This document shows, one piece after another, positions 8,317-15,295 of a stretch of 23,651 bases of DNA. The stretch spans positions 1 through 23,651 of the forward strand of contig CALFYA010000288.1 of NCBI GenBank assembly GCA_937952925.1, read 5' to 3'. Below the pieces are notes generated by a model, which was not told where the DNA came from, made no database searches, and was given only the letters and a program-made list of their open reading frames with translations. The DNA is from an uncultured Moraxellaceae bacterium. Lineage in GTDB: Bacteria > Pseudomonadota > Gammaproteobacteria > Pseudomonadales > Moraxellaceae. Position 1 is the stretch's first letter. Every line of letters starts with the position of its first letter. The position numbers and the translations under genes are program-made.

Positions 8317-8326
8317 TTATCATCAA

Positions 8327-9115
8327 TCAGCCGCCATAAGCGCTATCGAGATAATCCAAAATATCGCGTGATTCAAACATCTGTACACCAGTATTGGCAT
8401 CGACCAAATACGGCACTTGCATGCGACCTTGCATCACCGGCAGCTCACGCTCACGCTTGCCGCCAGTGACCGGTACATACGGGCCGGGCTTTAAGCGCAG
8501 TACCGCAGGGCCCATATCTTGCCAGCGCTCTTTGGCGACGTTGTGCAGCACATACGGCACTTCAAGCTCACACAAGCGCTCACGCACCGGACGGGTGTAC
8601 GGGCTGCCTTCAAAGCTCCACAAATGCAACTTCTCTGCTGGCGCTGCGCGATTGGCATTCGATTTGGCGGCACGCAAGCCCCGCATGCCACTTGCTACCG
8701 TGACCAAAGTGCCTGCCAAAGGGGTTTTGGGGAGGTTTTGGTATTTGCGTGGGGTTTTACCACTGCTGCCATAAGTCTTAAACAAATAGTCGATGATGTC
8801 TTGCGACTCAAGCAAGGTCACACCGGTATTGTCGTCGATCAGCAATGGAAACTGCGCACGGCCTGCAATCTTGATCGCTTCAGGGCGAAAGCGTGTGCCA
8901 TTTTTGGGACAGGGATAAATCTCCACGTCGAGATTGAGCAAGGTCAACACTTCGCGCACCCGACGACAAAATGGACAGCCTTCCATGTCGTACAGTTTGA
9001 TGGCCTTGGCAGGTTGCTGCGGAAATGCCGTGCCGCTGACGCCTTTACCACCTTGCAAAATGGTCGAGGTGACCGATTGCAACACTTTGAGTTGGTGGAT
9101 GACAGGATTACTCAT
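8327..9115 (-). CDS. Protein with two glutaredoxin/GST-N-like thioredoxin folds
   Basis: 262 residues with two tandem thioredoxin-fold domains. The first (about residues 38-115) has MEGCPFCRRVREVL with a glutaredoxin-type C47-P-F-C50 pair, then FPLLIDDNTG and LLESQDIIDYL, the cis-Pro and Glu-Ser glutathione-binding elements. The second (about 163-261) repeats the layout (SPYTRPVRERL, VPYLVDANTG, MFESRDILDYL) but has Ser and Thr instead of the cysteines. Only the first domain can do dithiol chemistry. It is likely a cytoplasmic glutathione-dependent oxidoreductase; the substrate is unknown. AAGGTGAT precedes the ATG. It is the last gene of an operon, 12 bases after rraA. Confidence 0.85.
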   Translation of the reverse strand: MSNPVIHQLKVLQSVTSTILQGGKGVSGTAFPQQPAKAIKLYDMEGCPFCRRVREVLTLLNLDVEIYPCPKNGTRFRPEAIKIAGRAQFPLLIDDNTGVTLLESQDIIDYLFKTYGSSGKTPRKYQNLPKTPLAGTLVTVASGMRGLRAAKSNANRAAPAEKLHLWSFEGSPYTRPVRERLCELEVPYVLHNVAKERWQDMGPAVLRLKPGPYVPVTGGKRERELPVMQGRMQVPYLVDANTGVQMFESRDILDYLDSAYGG

Positions 9116-9127
9116 ATCGTGATCACC

Positions 9128-9643
9128 TTATAGATCAATCAGTTTTTGTTCAGACACCAAGATGCCGTTGTTGTCGGCATACACATACATCCCCGACGCA
9201 ATGGTCAGGCCGCCAAAATTTAAGGTCAGCCCCACTTCACCCGCGCCTTTACGGTTGCTTTTTTGCGGGATACAGGCGAGTGCTTGTACACCCAAATTGA
9301 GTGCGGCCAGTGCATCGACATCCCGCACACAGCCATACACGATCACCCCTGCCCAGCCATGCTGTACCGCACTTTCGGCGATCATGTCACCCAGCAATGC
9401 ACAGCGCATCGATGCACCGCCATCGACCACCAGCACACGGCCTTCGCCCGCAGTGGCAAGCAGCTCTTTGACTCGCGAATTGTCTTCAAAGCATTTGACC
9501 GTGACCACTTCACCGCCAAAGGCTTTGCGTCCGCCAAAATTGCGGAAAGATTTGCCGTCGATGGAGGGTGAACACACTTGTGTCTGTGGATGATCATCGA
9601 GTAAGTCACAGGTGACCAATGCAGGTTGTTGTTCTACGCCCAT
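9128..9643 (-). CDS. rraA: RraA family protein (RNase E activity regulator / HMG aldolase fold)
   Basis: 171 residues, typical family length. E. coli RraA binds RNase E and dampens mRNA decay. Related proteins are divalent-metal 4-hydroxy-4-methyl-2-oxoglutarate aldolases. The signature GDMIAESAVQHGWAG plus VIVYGCVRDVDAL (about residues 84-112) is present, including the Gly-x-x-Arg-Asp site that holds pyruvate in the aldolases. The preceding VVDGGASMRCALLGD segment is also conserved. The sequence alone does not separate the two roles. The start overlaps the end of the upstream SDR gene by 10 bases, indicating translational coupling. The stop lies 12 bases before the next gene. Confidence 0.93.
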   Translation of the reverse strand: MGVEQQPALVTCDLLDDHPQTQVCSPSIDGKSFRNFGGRKAFGGEVVTVKCFEDNSRVKELLATAGEGRVLVVDGGASMRCALLGDMIAESAVQHGWAGVIVYGCVRDVDALAALNLGVQALACIPQKSNRKGAGEVGLTLNFGGLTIASGMYVYADNNGILVSEQKLIDL

Positions 9644-10338
9644 AAATCAATCTCCAAGGTACGTTTGAGCATATTGGCATTGGAATACAGCGTGACCGGC
9701 TTTGCAAGGACTGCGCCGCCATCTGCTGTTTCTATCGCCACTTGCCGCATGGCACACGCCACGCGTGCGGCTTCAATCGGGCGATAGGCAAACGTGGATG
9801 GGATCAAGGCTTTTGCCACACCAAACAAGCGCTGTCCAATCGCCTCGGCAGGGCGTGGATCGGCATGCTCACCAATCAACAACGACGGCTGAAAAATCGA
9901 CAAATAGGGAAAGCCCAGCGCCGTCACATCACGCTCTAGCTCACCTTTGACTTGATTGTAAAACACCGCACTATTTGCCGCCGCGCCAGTCGCTGATAAT
10001 AAAAAGAAATGGCGCACACCCGCTTGTTTGCACGCTTGGGCAAATGCAAGGTTGTAGTGATAGTCGATTTCTTTAAAGCGTGGCTTACTACCCGCTTGAC
10101 GCAGTGTGGTGCCCAAACAACTAAAGGCATCTGCATCTTGTAACGGCAGCTCAGCAAGCAGCGTTGGCAACTGCGCAAAATCCGACACCATCAACGGTTC
10201 AATATTGGGTAAATTGGGCAAATCATACCGACGTGCCACCGCAATAATTTGGGCATAACGTTGGCTGGCCGACAGCTCTTTGAGCAACAAACGCCCCACC
10301 AAACCCGTTGCACCGATCACAATCGCTACACGCGGCAT
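9634..10338 (-). CDS. NAD(P)-binding atypical short-chain dehydrogenase (HTATIP2/YwnB-like)
   Basis: 234 residues. The N-terminal Rossmann motif is VIGATGLVGRLLL (GxxGxxG), followed by FSCLGTTLRQAGSK and FKEIDYHYNLAFAQACKQAGVRHF. That pattern is typical of NAD(P)H-binding atypical SDRs related to human HTATIP2 and Bacillus YwnB. FYNQVKGELE carries the Y-x-x-x-K pair (Tyr then Lys). The substrate is unknown. GGAG eight bases upstream supports the ATG at 10338. It is the first gene of a three-gene operon with rraA and the double glutaredoxin-fold protein, overlapping rraA by 10 bases. Confidence 0.87.
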   Translation of the reverse strand: MPRVAIVIGATGLVGRLLLKELSASQRYAQIIAVARRYDLPNLPNIEPLMVSDFAQLPTLLAELPLQDADAFSCLGTTLRQAGSKPRFKEIDYHYNLAFAQACKQAGVRHFFLLSATGAAANSAVFYNQVKGELERDVTALGFPYLSIFQPSLLIGEHADPRPAEAIGQRLFGVAKALIPSTFAYRPIEAARVACAMRQVAIETADGGAVLAKPVTLYSNANMLKRTLEIDLWA

Positions 10339-10371
10339 GTCTGATCTCCAGCAGTGACTCAGATGGCATCG

Positions 10372-10400
10372 ACCTTAACACTGCACAGGGTTTGACCCAA
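10372..10400 (-). promoter_or_regulatory. Candidate promoter of the SDR-rraA operon
   Basis: On the minus strand TTGGGT (10400-10395), a 17-bp spacer and TAAGGT (10377-10372). The preceding TG makes it an extended -10 (TGTTAAGGT). Predicted leader about 27 bases. Confidence 0.4.
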
Positions 10401-10455
10401 GAGCCAAACACGTCATTTTCCGCTCACAATTGACCACTCCCACCCTGCCATAGAC

Positions 10456-10484
10456 TTGACTTTGTGCCAGACACTCGGCAGAAT
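10456..10484 (+). promoter_or_regulatory. Candidate rpsT promoter
   Basis: TTGACT at 10456-10461, a 17-bp spacer and CAGAAT at 10479-10484. Transcription would begin near 10491, leaving a leader of about 97 bases, long enough for the autoregulation known for rpsT in E. coli. A second TTGACC lies about 28 bases upstream. Confidence 0.5.
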
Positions 10485-10587
10485 TCGCCACTTGTTTACG
10501 GGCCGGACGGTCATCTGTTGCCAACTCTTGTGCACAGATTGGCGCTCAACGCCCGACCCCTAACCCCATTTTTCAAGGAGTGCACGA

Positions 10588-10854
10588 GTGGCAAACTCTG
10601 CTCAAGCCAAAAAACGCGCGCGTCAAAACGTCAAGCAACGTCAACACAACGCCAGCCTGCGTTCGATGGTTCGTACCTACATCAAAAAAACCGTCGCTGC
10701 GATTGCAACTGGTGAATACGCCGCTGCTACCGCTGCTTACAAAGCGGCTGTTCCTGTGATTGATCGTATGGCCGACAAAGGCATCATCCACAAGAACAAA
10801 GCTGCTCGTCATAAGAGCCGCCTGAACACCAAAATCAAAGCATTGCAAGCCTAA
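10588..10854 (+). CDS. rpsT: 30S ribosomal protein S20
   Basis: 88 residues, normal length. S20 binds 16S rRNA early in small-subunit assembly. The sequence is Lys/Arg/Ala-rich with the expected start ANSAQAKKRARQNVK and end NKAARHKSRLNTKIKALQA. The start codon is GTG, seven bases after AAGGAG; no in-frame ATG offers a full-length protein. E. coli rpsT also uses a non-ATG start (TTG), which matters for its autoregulation, so the weak start may be functional. The gene is monocistronic, with its own promoter and a strong terminator, and converges on a phosphatase gene. Confidence 0.97.
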   Translation: MANSAQAKKRARQNVKQRQHNASLRSMVRTYIKKTVAAIATGEYAAATAAYKAAVPVIDRMADKGIIHKNKAARHKSRLNTKIKALQA

Positions 10855-10869
10855 TGCATTGATTGAAAG

Positions 10870-10893
10870 AAGCCCGCAACTGCGGGCTTTTTT
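10870..10893 (+). terminator. Intrinsic terminator of rpsT
   Basis: AAGCCCGC, loop AACT and GCGGGCTT followed directly by more T (TTTTTT in all). This is a textbook Rho-independent terminator 15 bases after the rpsT stop. It may also serve the opposing gene, whose stop is at 10897. Confidence 0.9.
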
Positions 10894-10896
10894 GTG

Positions 10897-11664
10897 TCAA
10901 AAAAACAACTCTAAGCTTGGATCAGGCCGGTCGGCAAACAGATAAATCGGCTGTTGGTAGTGCTGCCCACGCCACACCCAATGCAGTAACGCCTGCTCAA
11001 ACACCGCGCCCTCAAACCACAAAAATACCCCTTCCATCATCTCCGGCCAATCTGCCCATGTGATTTGGCGATGCCCTGCCATCACCGCCAACAGCGCCGC
11101 CAAAATCGTATCGTGGCTCACCGCCAACAACAGGCTTTGTGCAGTGGTTGGTTGATGGTGAAACAGTAATTTTAAAATATCGAGCACACCCTGATGTGGG
11201 ATCTTCATGCCCGGTAACTGATCATCCAAAAATGCGTTGATAAAATTCAGTGGGCCATGTTGGCGAAACAACGGGCCTGCTTGGCGGATATCCACCACAA
11301 AACTACCCGGCTCGACCAACAGCGTGGTTTGTACAATCTCAGGAATGGGGTGCTGCTCGCGTTGATGGATCAACATCAGCTCAGCGGTATCCACACAGCG
11401 CTGAATCGGGCTACTCACACAAGCGGTGACCACGCGCTGAGTCTGTTCAGTCAGAAAACCACCCCATACGCGTGCCAGCTCACGCCCGATTGGGGTCAAC
11501 GGCAAATCATAGCCTGCAAGTCCCAAGCCTGAAGCACGTTCGCGGATGGAATGGCGCGTGAGTAAAATCAGAGGCTGCTCAAGCGCTGGTAATAAGGCTA
11601 AGCCCTCATACATTGGGGCAGGCAGTTGACTGAGGACATGATCTGTCGTCCATTGCTCGACCAT
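10897..11664 (-). CDS. Histidine phosphatase superfamily protein
   Basis: 255 residues. The superfamily removes or transfers phosphate through a phosphohistidine. The RHG-type motif is LLTRHSIRERASG with Arg37 and nucleophile His38; LTPIGRELA and SSPIQRCVDTA (Arg89) follow. AVSHDTILAALL near residues 181-192 gives the second catalytic pair, His184-Asp185. The Ser after RH in place of Gly and the SHD pair suggest the branch containing acid phosphatases and phytases rather than phosphoglycerate mutase, but no signal peptide is visible. The ribosome binding site is weak. It is divergently transcribed from the FAD oxidoreductase gene and may be unrelated to it. Confidence 0.8.
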   Translation of the reverse strand: MVEQWTTDHVLSQLPAPMYEGLALLPALEQPLILLTRHSIRERASGLGLAGYDLPLTPIGRELARVWGGFLTEQTQRVVTACVSSPIQRCVDTAELMLIHQREQHPIPEIVQTTLLVEPGSFVVDIRQAGPLFRQHGPLNFINAFLDDQLPGMKIPHQGVLDILKLLFHHQPTTAQSLLLAVSHDTILAALLAVMAGHRQITWADWPEMMEGVFLWFEGAVFEQALLHWVWRGQHYQQPIYLFADRPDPSLELFF

Positions 11665-11704
11665 GAAACAATCTCAAAGCATCAAAGGGCATCTAAACGC
11701 ATGG

Positions 11705-11713
11705 ACTATAACA
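11705..11713 (-). promoter_or_regulatory. Candidate extended -10 for the histidine phosphatase gene
   Basis: The minus strand reads TGTTATAGT, a TG-n-TATAGT extended -10, about 40 bases before the start codon at 11664. No convincing -35 is seen. Confidence 0.45.
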
Positions 11714-11847
11714 TGTGCCGCTTTTAGCCCGCGTGGCCTTTTGGATCAATCCACACAAATTATCAGCAGTTTCCCACACACAAAACCGCGACAAAACTCC
11801 CTTGTGTCCAACCCAAATCTGACGCAGAATCAGTCCAACGTCCTTTT

Positions 11848-11861
11848 TTGTATAGTACAAA
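11848..11861 (+). promoter_or_regulatory. Shared operator-like near-palindrome, site 1
   Basis: TTGTATAGTACAAA: inverted half-sites TTGTA and TACAA with a 3-bp centre. It touches the ATG of the FAD oxidoreductase and contains a -10-like TATAGT. The exact reverse complement occurs at 15251-15264, before the second transcription unit of the same cluster. I take it as a likely binding site for the cluster's MerR-B12 regulator, or part of a shared promoter. Confidence 0.6.
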
Positions 11862-13159
11862 TGAAGCATATCACCGTGATCGGCAGTGGCATTACTGGCC
11901 TAGCCAGTGCTTATTTGTTGTCGCAGTCTGGGCAATATCGCGTGACTTTATTGGAGGCCAATGATTATTTTGGTGGTCACTCCAATGCAGTGGATGTCAA
12001 ACTCGATGGGGCATCTTATCCGGTCGATACCGGATTTTTGGTGTTTAACCACAAAACCTATCCCAATCTGACTGCATTATTTGATCATCTTCAGATTGAA
12101 ACACCCGATAGCGATATGAGCTTTGGGTTATCGATTGCCACCAAAACCGGTGATATTGAGTGGGCTGGCGATGATTTGAGTACGGTATTTGCTCAAAAGA
12201 AAAATGTATTTAAATTACCTTTTTTGCATATGCTGGCGGATATCTTGCGGTTTGGGCATTTTGCCGATGATTATCTACGCGAATCTGAACAAGATGATTT
12301 GACCCTTGGTGCACTGCTTGATCGCCATCGGTATAGCCAAGCGTTTCAACGCTATTATTTATTACCCATGGGCGCGGCGATTTGGTCAACCGCGGTGGCA
12401 GATATCCGTGATTTTCCGGCGGCTAGTTTTATTCGGTTTTGTCAAAATCATGTGCTGCTCACCGTGCGTGGTCGCCCTCAATGGAAAACTGTGGGTGGAT
12501 CGTCACGTCAGTATGTGCAAGCAATCATTGCCCACCTCGATGATGTCCGTCTATCGCATCGGGTCACCGGTTTGACCCGTCATCGCGACCATCTCCGCCT
12601 TGAGATTGCCACGCCTAGCGGACATGTGACCCATCAAACCGATCTGGTGGTGTTTGCCTGCCATACCGATCAAACCTTGAATATCCTTGATCAAGCCGCA
12701 CTGCCTGCCGAGCGGCAGGTGTTGCAAGCGATTCGTTATGCCCCCAACGAGGCGTTTTTGCACACTGACATCTCACAGATGCCCAAAGATCGCAAGGTGT
12801 GGTCGTCTTGGAATTATGTGTCGAGTCTTGAGCAACACGACGAGCAACCGGTGGCGGTGACCTATTGGCTTAATCGTTTGCAGCCGCTACCGTTTCGCAC
12901 CCCGCTGATGGTCACGCTCAACCCCATCAAGCCGATTGATCCGCGCAAAATCTTGGCTCGCTTTGAGTATGAACACCCACAAATGGATCATGATGCGCTA
13001 CGTGCACAACAAAAACTCGCTGACATTCAAGGCTTAGATCGCTGCTACTTTGCCGGTGCATGGGCGGGTTATGGTTTCCATGAAGATGGCCTTAAAGCCG
13101 CATTACGGGTGGTCAAGGCACTCGGCGCACCGATTCCTTGGACAGCGGTGTTGTCATGA
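11861..13159 (+). CDS. FAD-dependent amine-oxidase-like oxidoreductase of the lipid cluster
   Basis: 432 residues. The dinucleotide-binding motif VIGSGITGLASAYLL is at residues 6-20, followed by the acidic strand end LLEAN and YFGGHSNAV. The C-terminal flavin motif is CYFAGAWAGYGFHEDGLKAA. This subfamily of flavin amine oxidase-like proteins is regularly found beside DUF1365 and Cfa-like genes. A relative in Rhodobacter is linked to methylated or furan fatty acid formation, as I recall. A desaturase or oxidase role on methylated acyl chains is therefore plausible but not shown here. The frame extends to 11663, but the flavin motif fixes the start at ATG 11861. No ribosome binding site precedes it. 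The stop overlaps the next start (ATGA). Confidence 0.88.
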   Translation: MKHITVIGSGITGLASAYLLSQSGQYRVTLLEANDYFGGHSNAVDVKLDGASYPVDTGFLVFNHKTYPNLTALFDHLQIETPDSDMSFGLSIATKTGDIEWAGDDLSTVFAQKKNVFKLPFLHMLADILRFGHFADDYLRESEQDDLTLGALLDRHRYSQAFQRYYLLPMGAAIWSTAVADIRDFPAASFIRFCQNHVLLTVRGRPQWKTVGGSSRQYVQAIIAHLDDVRLSHRVTGLTRHRDHLRLEIATPSGHVTHQTDLVVFACHTDQTLNILDQAALPAERQVLQAIRYAPNEAFLHTDISQMPKDRKVWSSWNYVSSLEQHDEQPVAVTYWLNRLQPLPFRTPLMVTLNPIKPIDPRKILARFEYEHPQMDHDALRAQQKLADIQGLDRCYFAGAWAGYGFHEDGLKAALRVVKALGAPIPWTAVLS

Positions 13160-13977
13160 GCATTCTGGGCACGGACTTGACTCGACCAGCACTCGCTTGG
13201 CTCTCTGGTCAAACCATGCACCGACGATTGGGGCATGCCGCCAACCGGTTTGTCTATCCGGTGCTGATGCTACGACGTGATCTGCTCCAACCGATGCACA
13301 GCTCTTGGCTACTTGGGCACAATCGCCCTCGCCTATTTAGTTTTTATGATCGCGATCATGGTGATGGTCAGACGGATTTGGTGCAATGGTTTTATCGTCA
13401 GCTCAAGCAAGTCGATTTAGACCATTCGTTTGAGATTGCCCGCCTAGAGTTGATCACCCAGCCACGGGTGTGTGGTTTTGTGTTTAATCCGGTCAGTTTT
13501 TGGGTCGCCTATGACTCCACAGGCGTGGTGCGCGTGGTGCTCTGTGAGGTCAACAATACCTTTGGGGTGCGCCTGTCATATTTGCTCTGTCACGACGATT
13601 TGCGTCCGCTTGAATCCAAAACCCCACTGACTGCGTATAAACAATTGCATGTGTCGCCATTTTTTGCGGTACAGGGTGGTTATCGCTTTTGGTTTGATTT
13701 GGGCAAAGATCGTCAACACATACGGATTTCGCATTTTAATCAGTTATTTGACAAAGATTTGTCCACTCAACCCGATTTAGAAACCACGCTAACGTTGCAC
13801 GGTATGCCGTTTGATGATCGGCACAGTGCACAGTTGTTTTGGCGCTACGGCATCAGCAGCGTCATGGTGGTGCTGCGGATTCATTGGCAAGCACTCAAGT
13901 TATGGCACAAGGGTGCAACCTTTCATCGCTCACCGGCTCCACCCTTACAGGAAACGCATCATGAATCAACCGTTTGA
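13156..13977 (+). CDS. DUF1365 family protein
   Basis: 273 residues from ATG 13156, which overlaps the previous stop by four bases (ATGA). A TTG 18 bases upstream is in frame but less likely. Family features are HRRLGHAANRFVYPVLML near the N-terminus, SFYDRDHGDG, GFVFNPVSFWVAYD and VLCEVNNTFGVRLSYLL. DUF1365 has no agreed biochemical role. It almost always sits between a flavin amine oxidase-like gene and a Cfa-like methyltransferase gene, as here, so a role in the same fatty-acid modification is inferred. No membrane segment or signal peptide is evident. The last 17 bases overlap the next gene, indicating a coupled operon. Confidence 0.9.
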   Translation: MSILGTDLTRPALAWLSGQTMHRRLGHAANRFVYPVLMLRRDLLQPMHSSWLLGHNRPRLFSFYDRDHGDGQTDLVQWFYRQLKQVDLDHSFEIARLELITQPRVCGFVFNPVSFWVAYDSTGVVRVVLCEVNNTFGVRLSYLLCHDDLRPLESKTPLTAYKQLHVSPFFAVQGGYRFWFDLGKDRQHIRISHFNQLFDKDLSTQPDLETTLTLHGMPFDDRHSAQLFWRYGISSVMVVLRIHWQALKLWHKGATFHRSPAPPLQETHHESTV

Positions 13978-15196
13978 TCTGCAACGTGCCCTCCAAGCGA
14001 CAGCCAAACCAGAGGTTTTTTTGTTTGGACAAACACCGCTGTTGTTGCGTCTGTTGAGCAAGATTGCAGCGGGTGAGCTATGGTTGACCTTGCCCAACGG
14101 TGAAGTCCGTCATTATCGTGGCAGCAAAACAGGGATCAGTGCAGATTTGCAAATTCATGATCTGCGTGCGCTCGATGCAATCGCCAAAAGCGCCGATATT
14201 GGGTTTGCCGAAAGCTATCGGGAGGGTTGGCTAGACTCTAGTGACCTACTCGCGCTGTTACAACTCGCCCTCGCCAACGAAGCCATCTTGACCGCCGCAT
14301 TTGAGGGAAAATGGTATGGCAAGTTGTTTTATCGCCTCAAACACTGGCAAAACCGCAACACCAAACGCGGTAGCGCCAAAAATATCCATGCGCATTATGA
14401 TCTTGGCAATGATTTTTATCAGTTGTGGCTTGATCCATCGATGACCTATTCGTCGGCATGGTTTGCCACCCCCGATACGCCGCTTGAAGACGCACAAATT
14501 GCCAAATACGCACGGCTGTTTGATTGGCTGAATGTCAAAGCTGGTGATCGCGTGCTGGAGATTGGCTGTGGTTGGGGTGGGTTTGCCGAGTACGCAGCCA
14601 AACGCGGTGTGCATGTCACAGGCGTATCATTGTCCAAAGAGCAGCTCAACTATGCGCGGGCGCGATTGACACGACAAGGCTTGGGACATCTGGCGGATTT
14701 GCGCTATCAGGACTATCGCGATATTCGCACCGAGCAACCGTTTGATGCGATTGTGTCGATTGAGATGATTGAAGCGGTGGGTGAATCTTACTGGTCATCT
14801 TATTTTGCGCAATTATCGGCGCTGGTCAAACGTGGCGGCAAAATTGGCATACAGGCGATTACCATCGATGAATCCCGTTTCGACAGTTATCGGCACAGTA
14901 CTGATTTTATCCAGCAATATATTTTCCCAGGCGGCATGCTGGCCTCACCCACACGCCTAAAACAAGAAGTTGAAACCGTTGGGCTGGCTTGGGAACACGC
15001 TGATGATTTTGGTGTTGACTATGCCAGAACCCTCAAGCTCTGGCGTGAAAAATTCGAGCAGACCTTGCCACAAATCAGACCTCTCGGTTTTGATGAAGGA
15101 TTTATTCGCCTGTGGCGCTTTTATTATATCTACTGTGAAGCTGGGTTTTTGACCAATCGCACCTCGGTATATCAGTTGTTTTTAAACAAGCCCTAA
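13961..15196 (+). CDS. Cfa-family S-adenosylmethionine-dependent fatty acyl methyltransferase
   Basis: 411 residues. Cfa enzymes methylate the double bond of phospholipid acyl chains. The N-terminal lipid-interacting domain is followed by NIHAHYDLGNDFYQLWLDP, the SAM-binding motif VLEIGCGWGGFAEYA, and DFIQQYIFPGGMLASP. Glu271, Ile300 and Tyr354 match E. coli Cfa Glu239, Ile268 and Tyr317. Ser165 and Gln298 replace Cys139 and His266, which help hold bicarbonate in the E. coli enzyme. The motif QAITIDESRFDSYRHSTDF is typical of the subfamily paired with DUF1365 proteins, so the product may be a methylated rather than cyclopropane fatty acid. AGGAAA about seven bases upstream supports ATG 13961, inside the end of the DUF1365 gene. 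Confidence 0.92.
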   Translation: MNQPFDLQRALQATAKPEVFLFGQTPLLLRLLSKIAAGELWLTLPNGEVRHYRGSKTGISADLQIHDLRALDAIAKSADIGFAESYREGWLDSSDLLALLQLALANEAILTAAFEGKWYGKLFYRLKHWQNRNTKRGSAKNIHAHYDLGNDFYQLWLDPSMTYSSAWFATPDTPLEDAQIAKYARLFDWLNVKAGDRVLEIGCGWGGFAEYAAKRGVHVTGVSLSKEQLNYARARLTRQGLGHLADLRYQDYRDIRTEQPFDAIVSIEMIEAVGESYWSSYFAQLSALVKRGGKIGIQAITIDESRFDSYRHSTDFIQQYIFPGGMLASPTRLKQEVETVGLAWEHADDFGVDYARTLKLWREKFEQTLPQIRPLGFDEGFIRLWRFYYIYCEAGFLTNRTSVYQLFLNKP

Positions 15197-15216
15197 CGGC
15201 TGACGCCAGCTACTAC

Positions 15217-15247
15217 AAAAAACAGACGTAAAAAGCGTCTGTTTTTT
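15217..15247 (+). terminator. Intrinsic terminator after the methyltransferase gene
   Basis: AAAAAACAGACG, loop TAAAAAG and CGTCTGTTTTTT form a 12-bp stem ending in a T tract that continues as GTTTTTG. It lies 20 bases after the stop and ends the first unit of the lipid cluster immediately before operator-like site 2. Confidence 0.85.
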
Positions 15248-15250
15248 GTT

Positions 15251-15264
15251 TTTGTACTATACAA
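15251..15264 (+). promoter_or_regulatory. Shared operator-like near-palindrome, site 2
   Basis: TTTGTACTATACAA is the exact reverse complement of site 1 (11848-11861). It overlaps a -10-like TATACA and lies 31 bases before the start of the DUF3833 lipoprotein gene. It sits directly behind the terminator, as expected for the promoter or operator of the second unit. Confidence 0.6.
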
Positions 15265-15295
15265 TACCATTATCGCAGCAAATCTCTGGTTCATC

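Noticed and set aside
8519..9133. 204-codon plus-strand frame opposite the glutaredoxin-fold gene
   Set aside because: It is antisense to a clear gene, shows no domain and has a composition typical of shadow frames.
10550..10566. GACCCCTAACCCC before rpsT as a further copy of the palindromic repeat
   Set aside because: Only a few bases match the repeat end; no inverted partner or internal similarity follows.
11663..11860. N-terminal extension of the FAD oxidoreductase by 66 codons
   Set aside because: The flavin motif belongs at the N-terminus, the extra residues have no domain character, and the stretch holds the divergent promoter and operator-like site.
13811..13960. N-terminal extension of the Cfa-like methyltransferase
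   Set aside because: It lies inside the DUF1365 gene in another frame, and ATG 13961 has AGGAAA and a family-like N-terminus.
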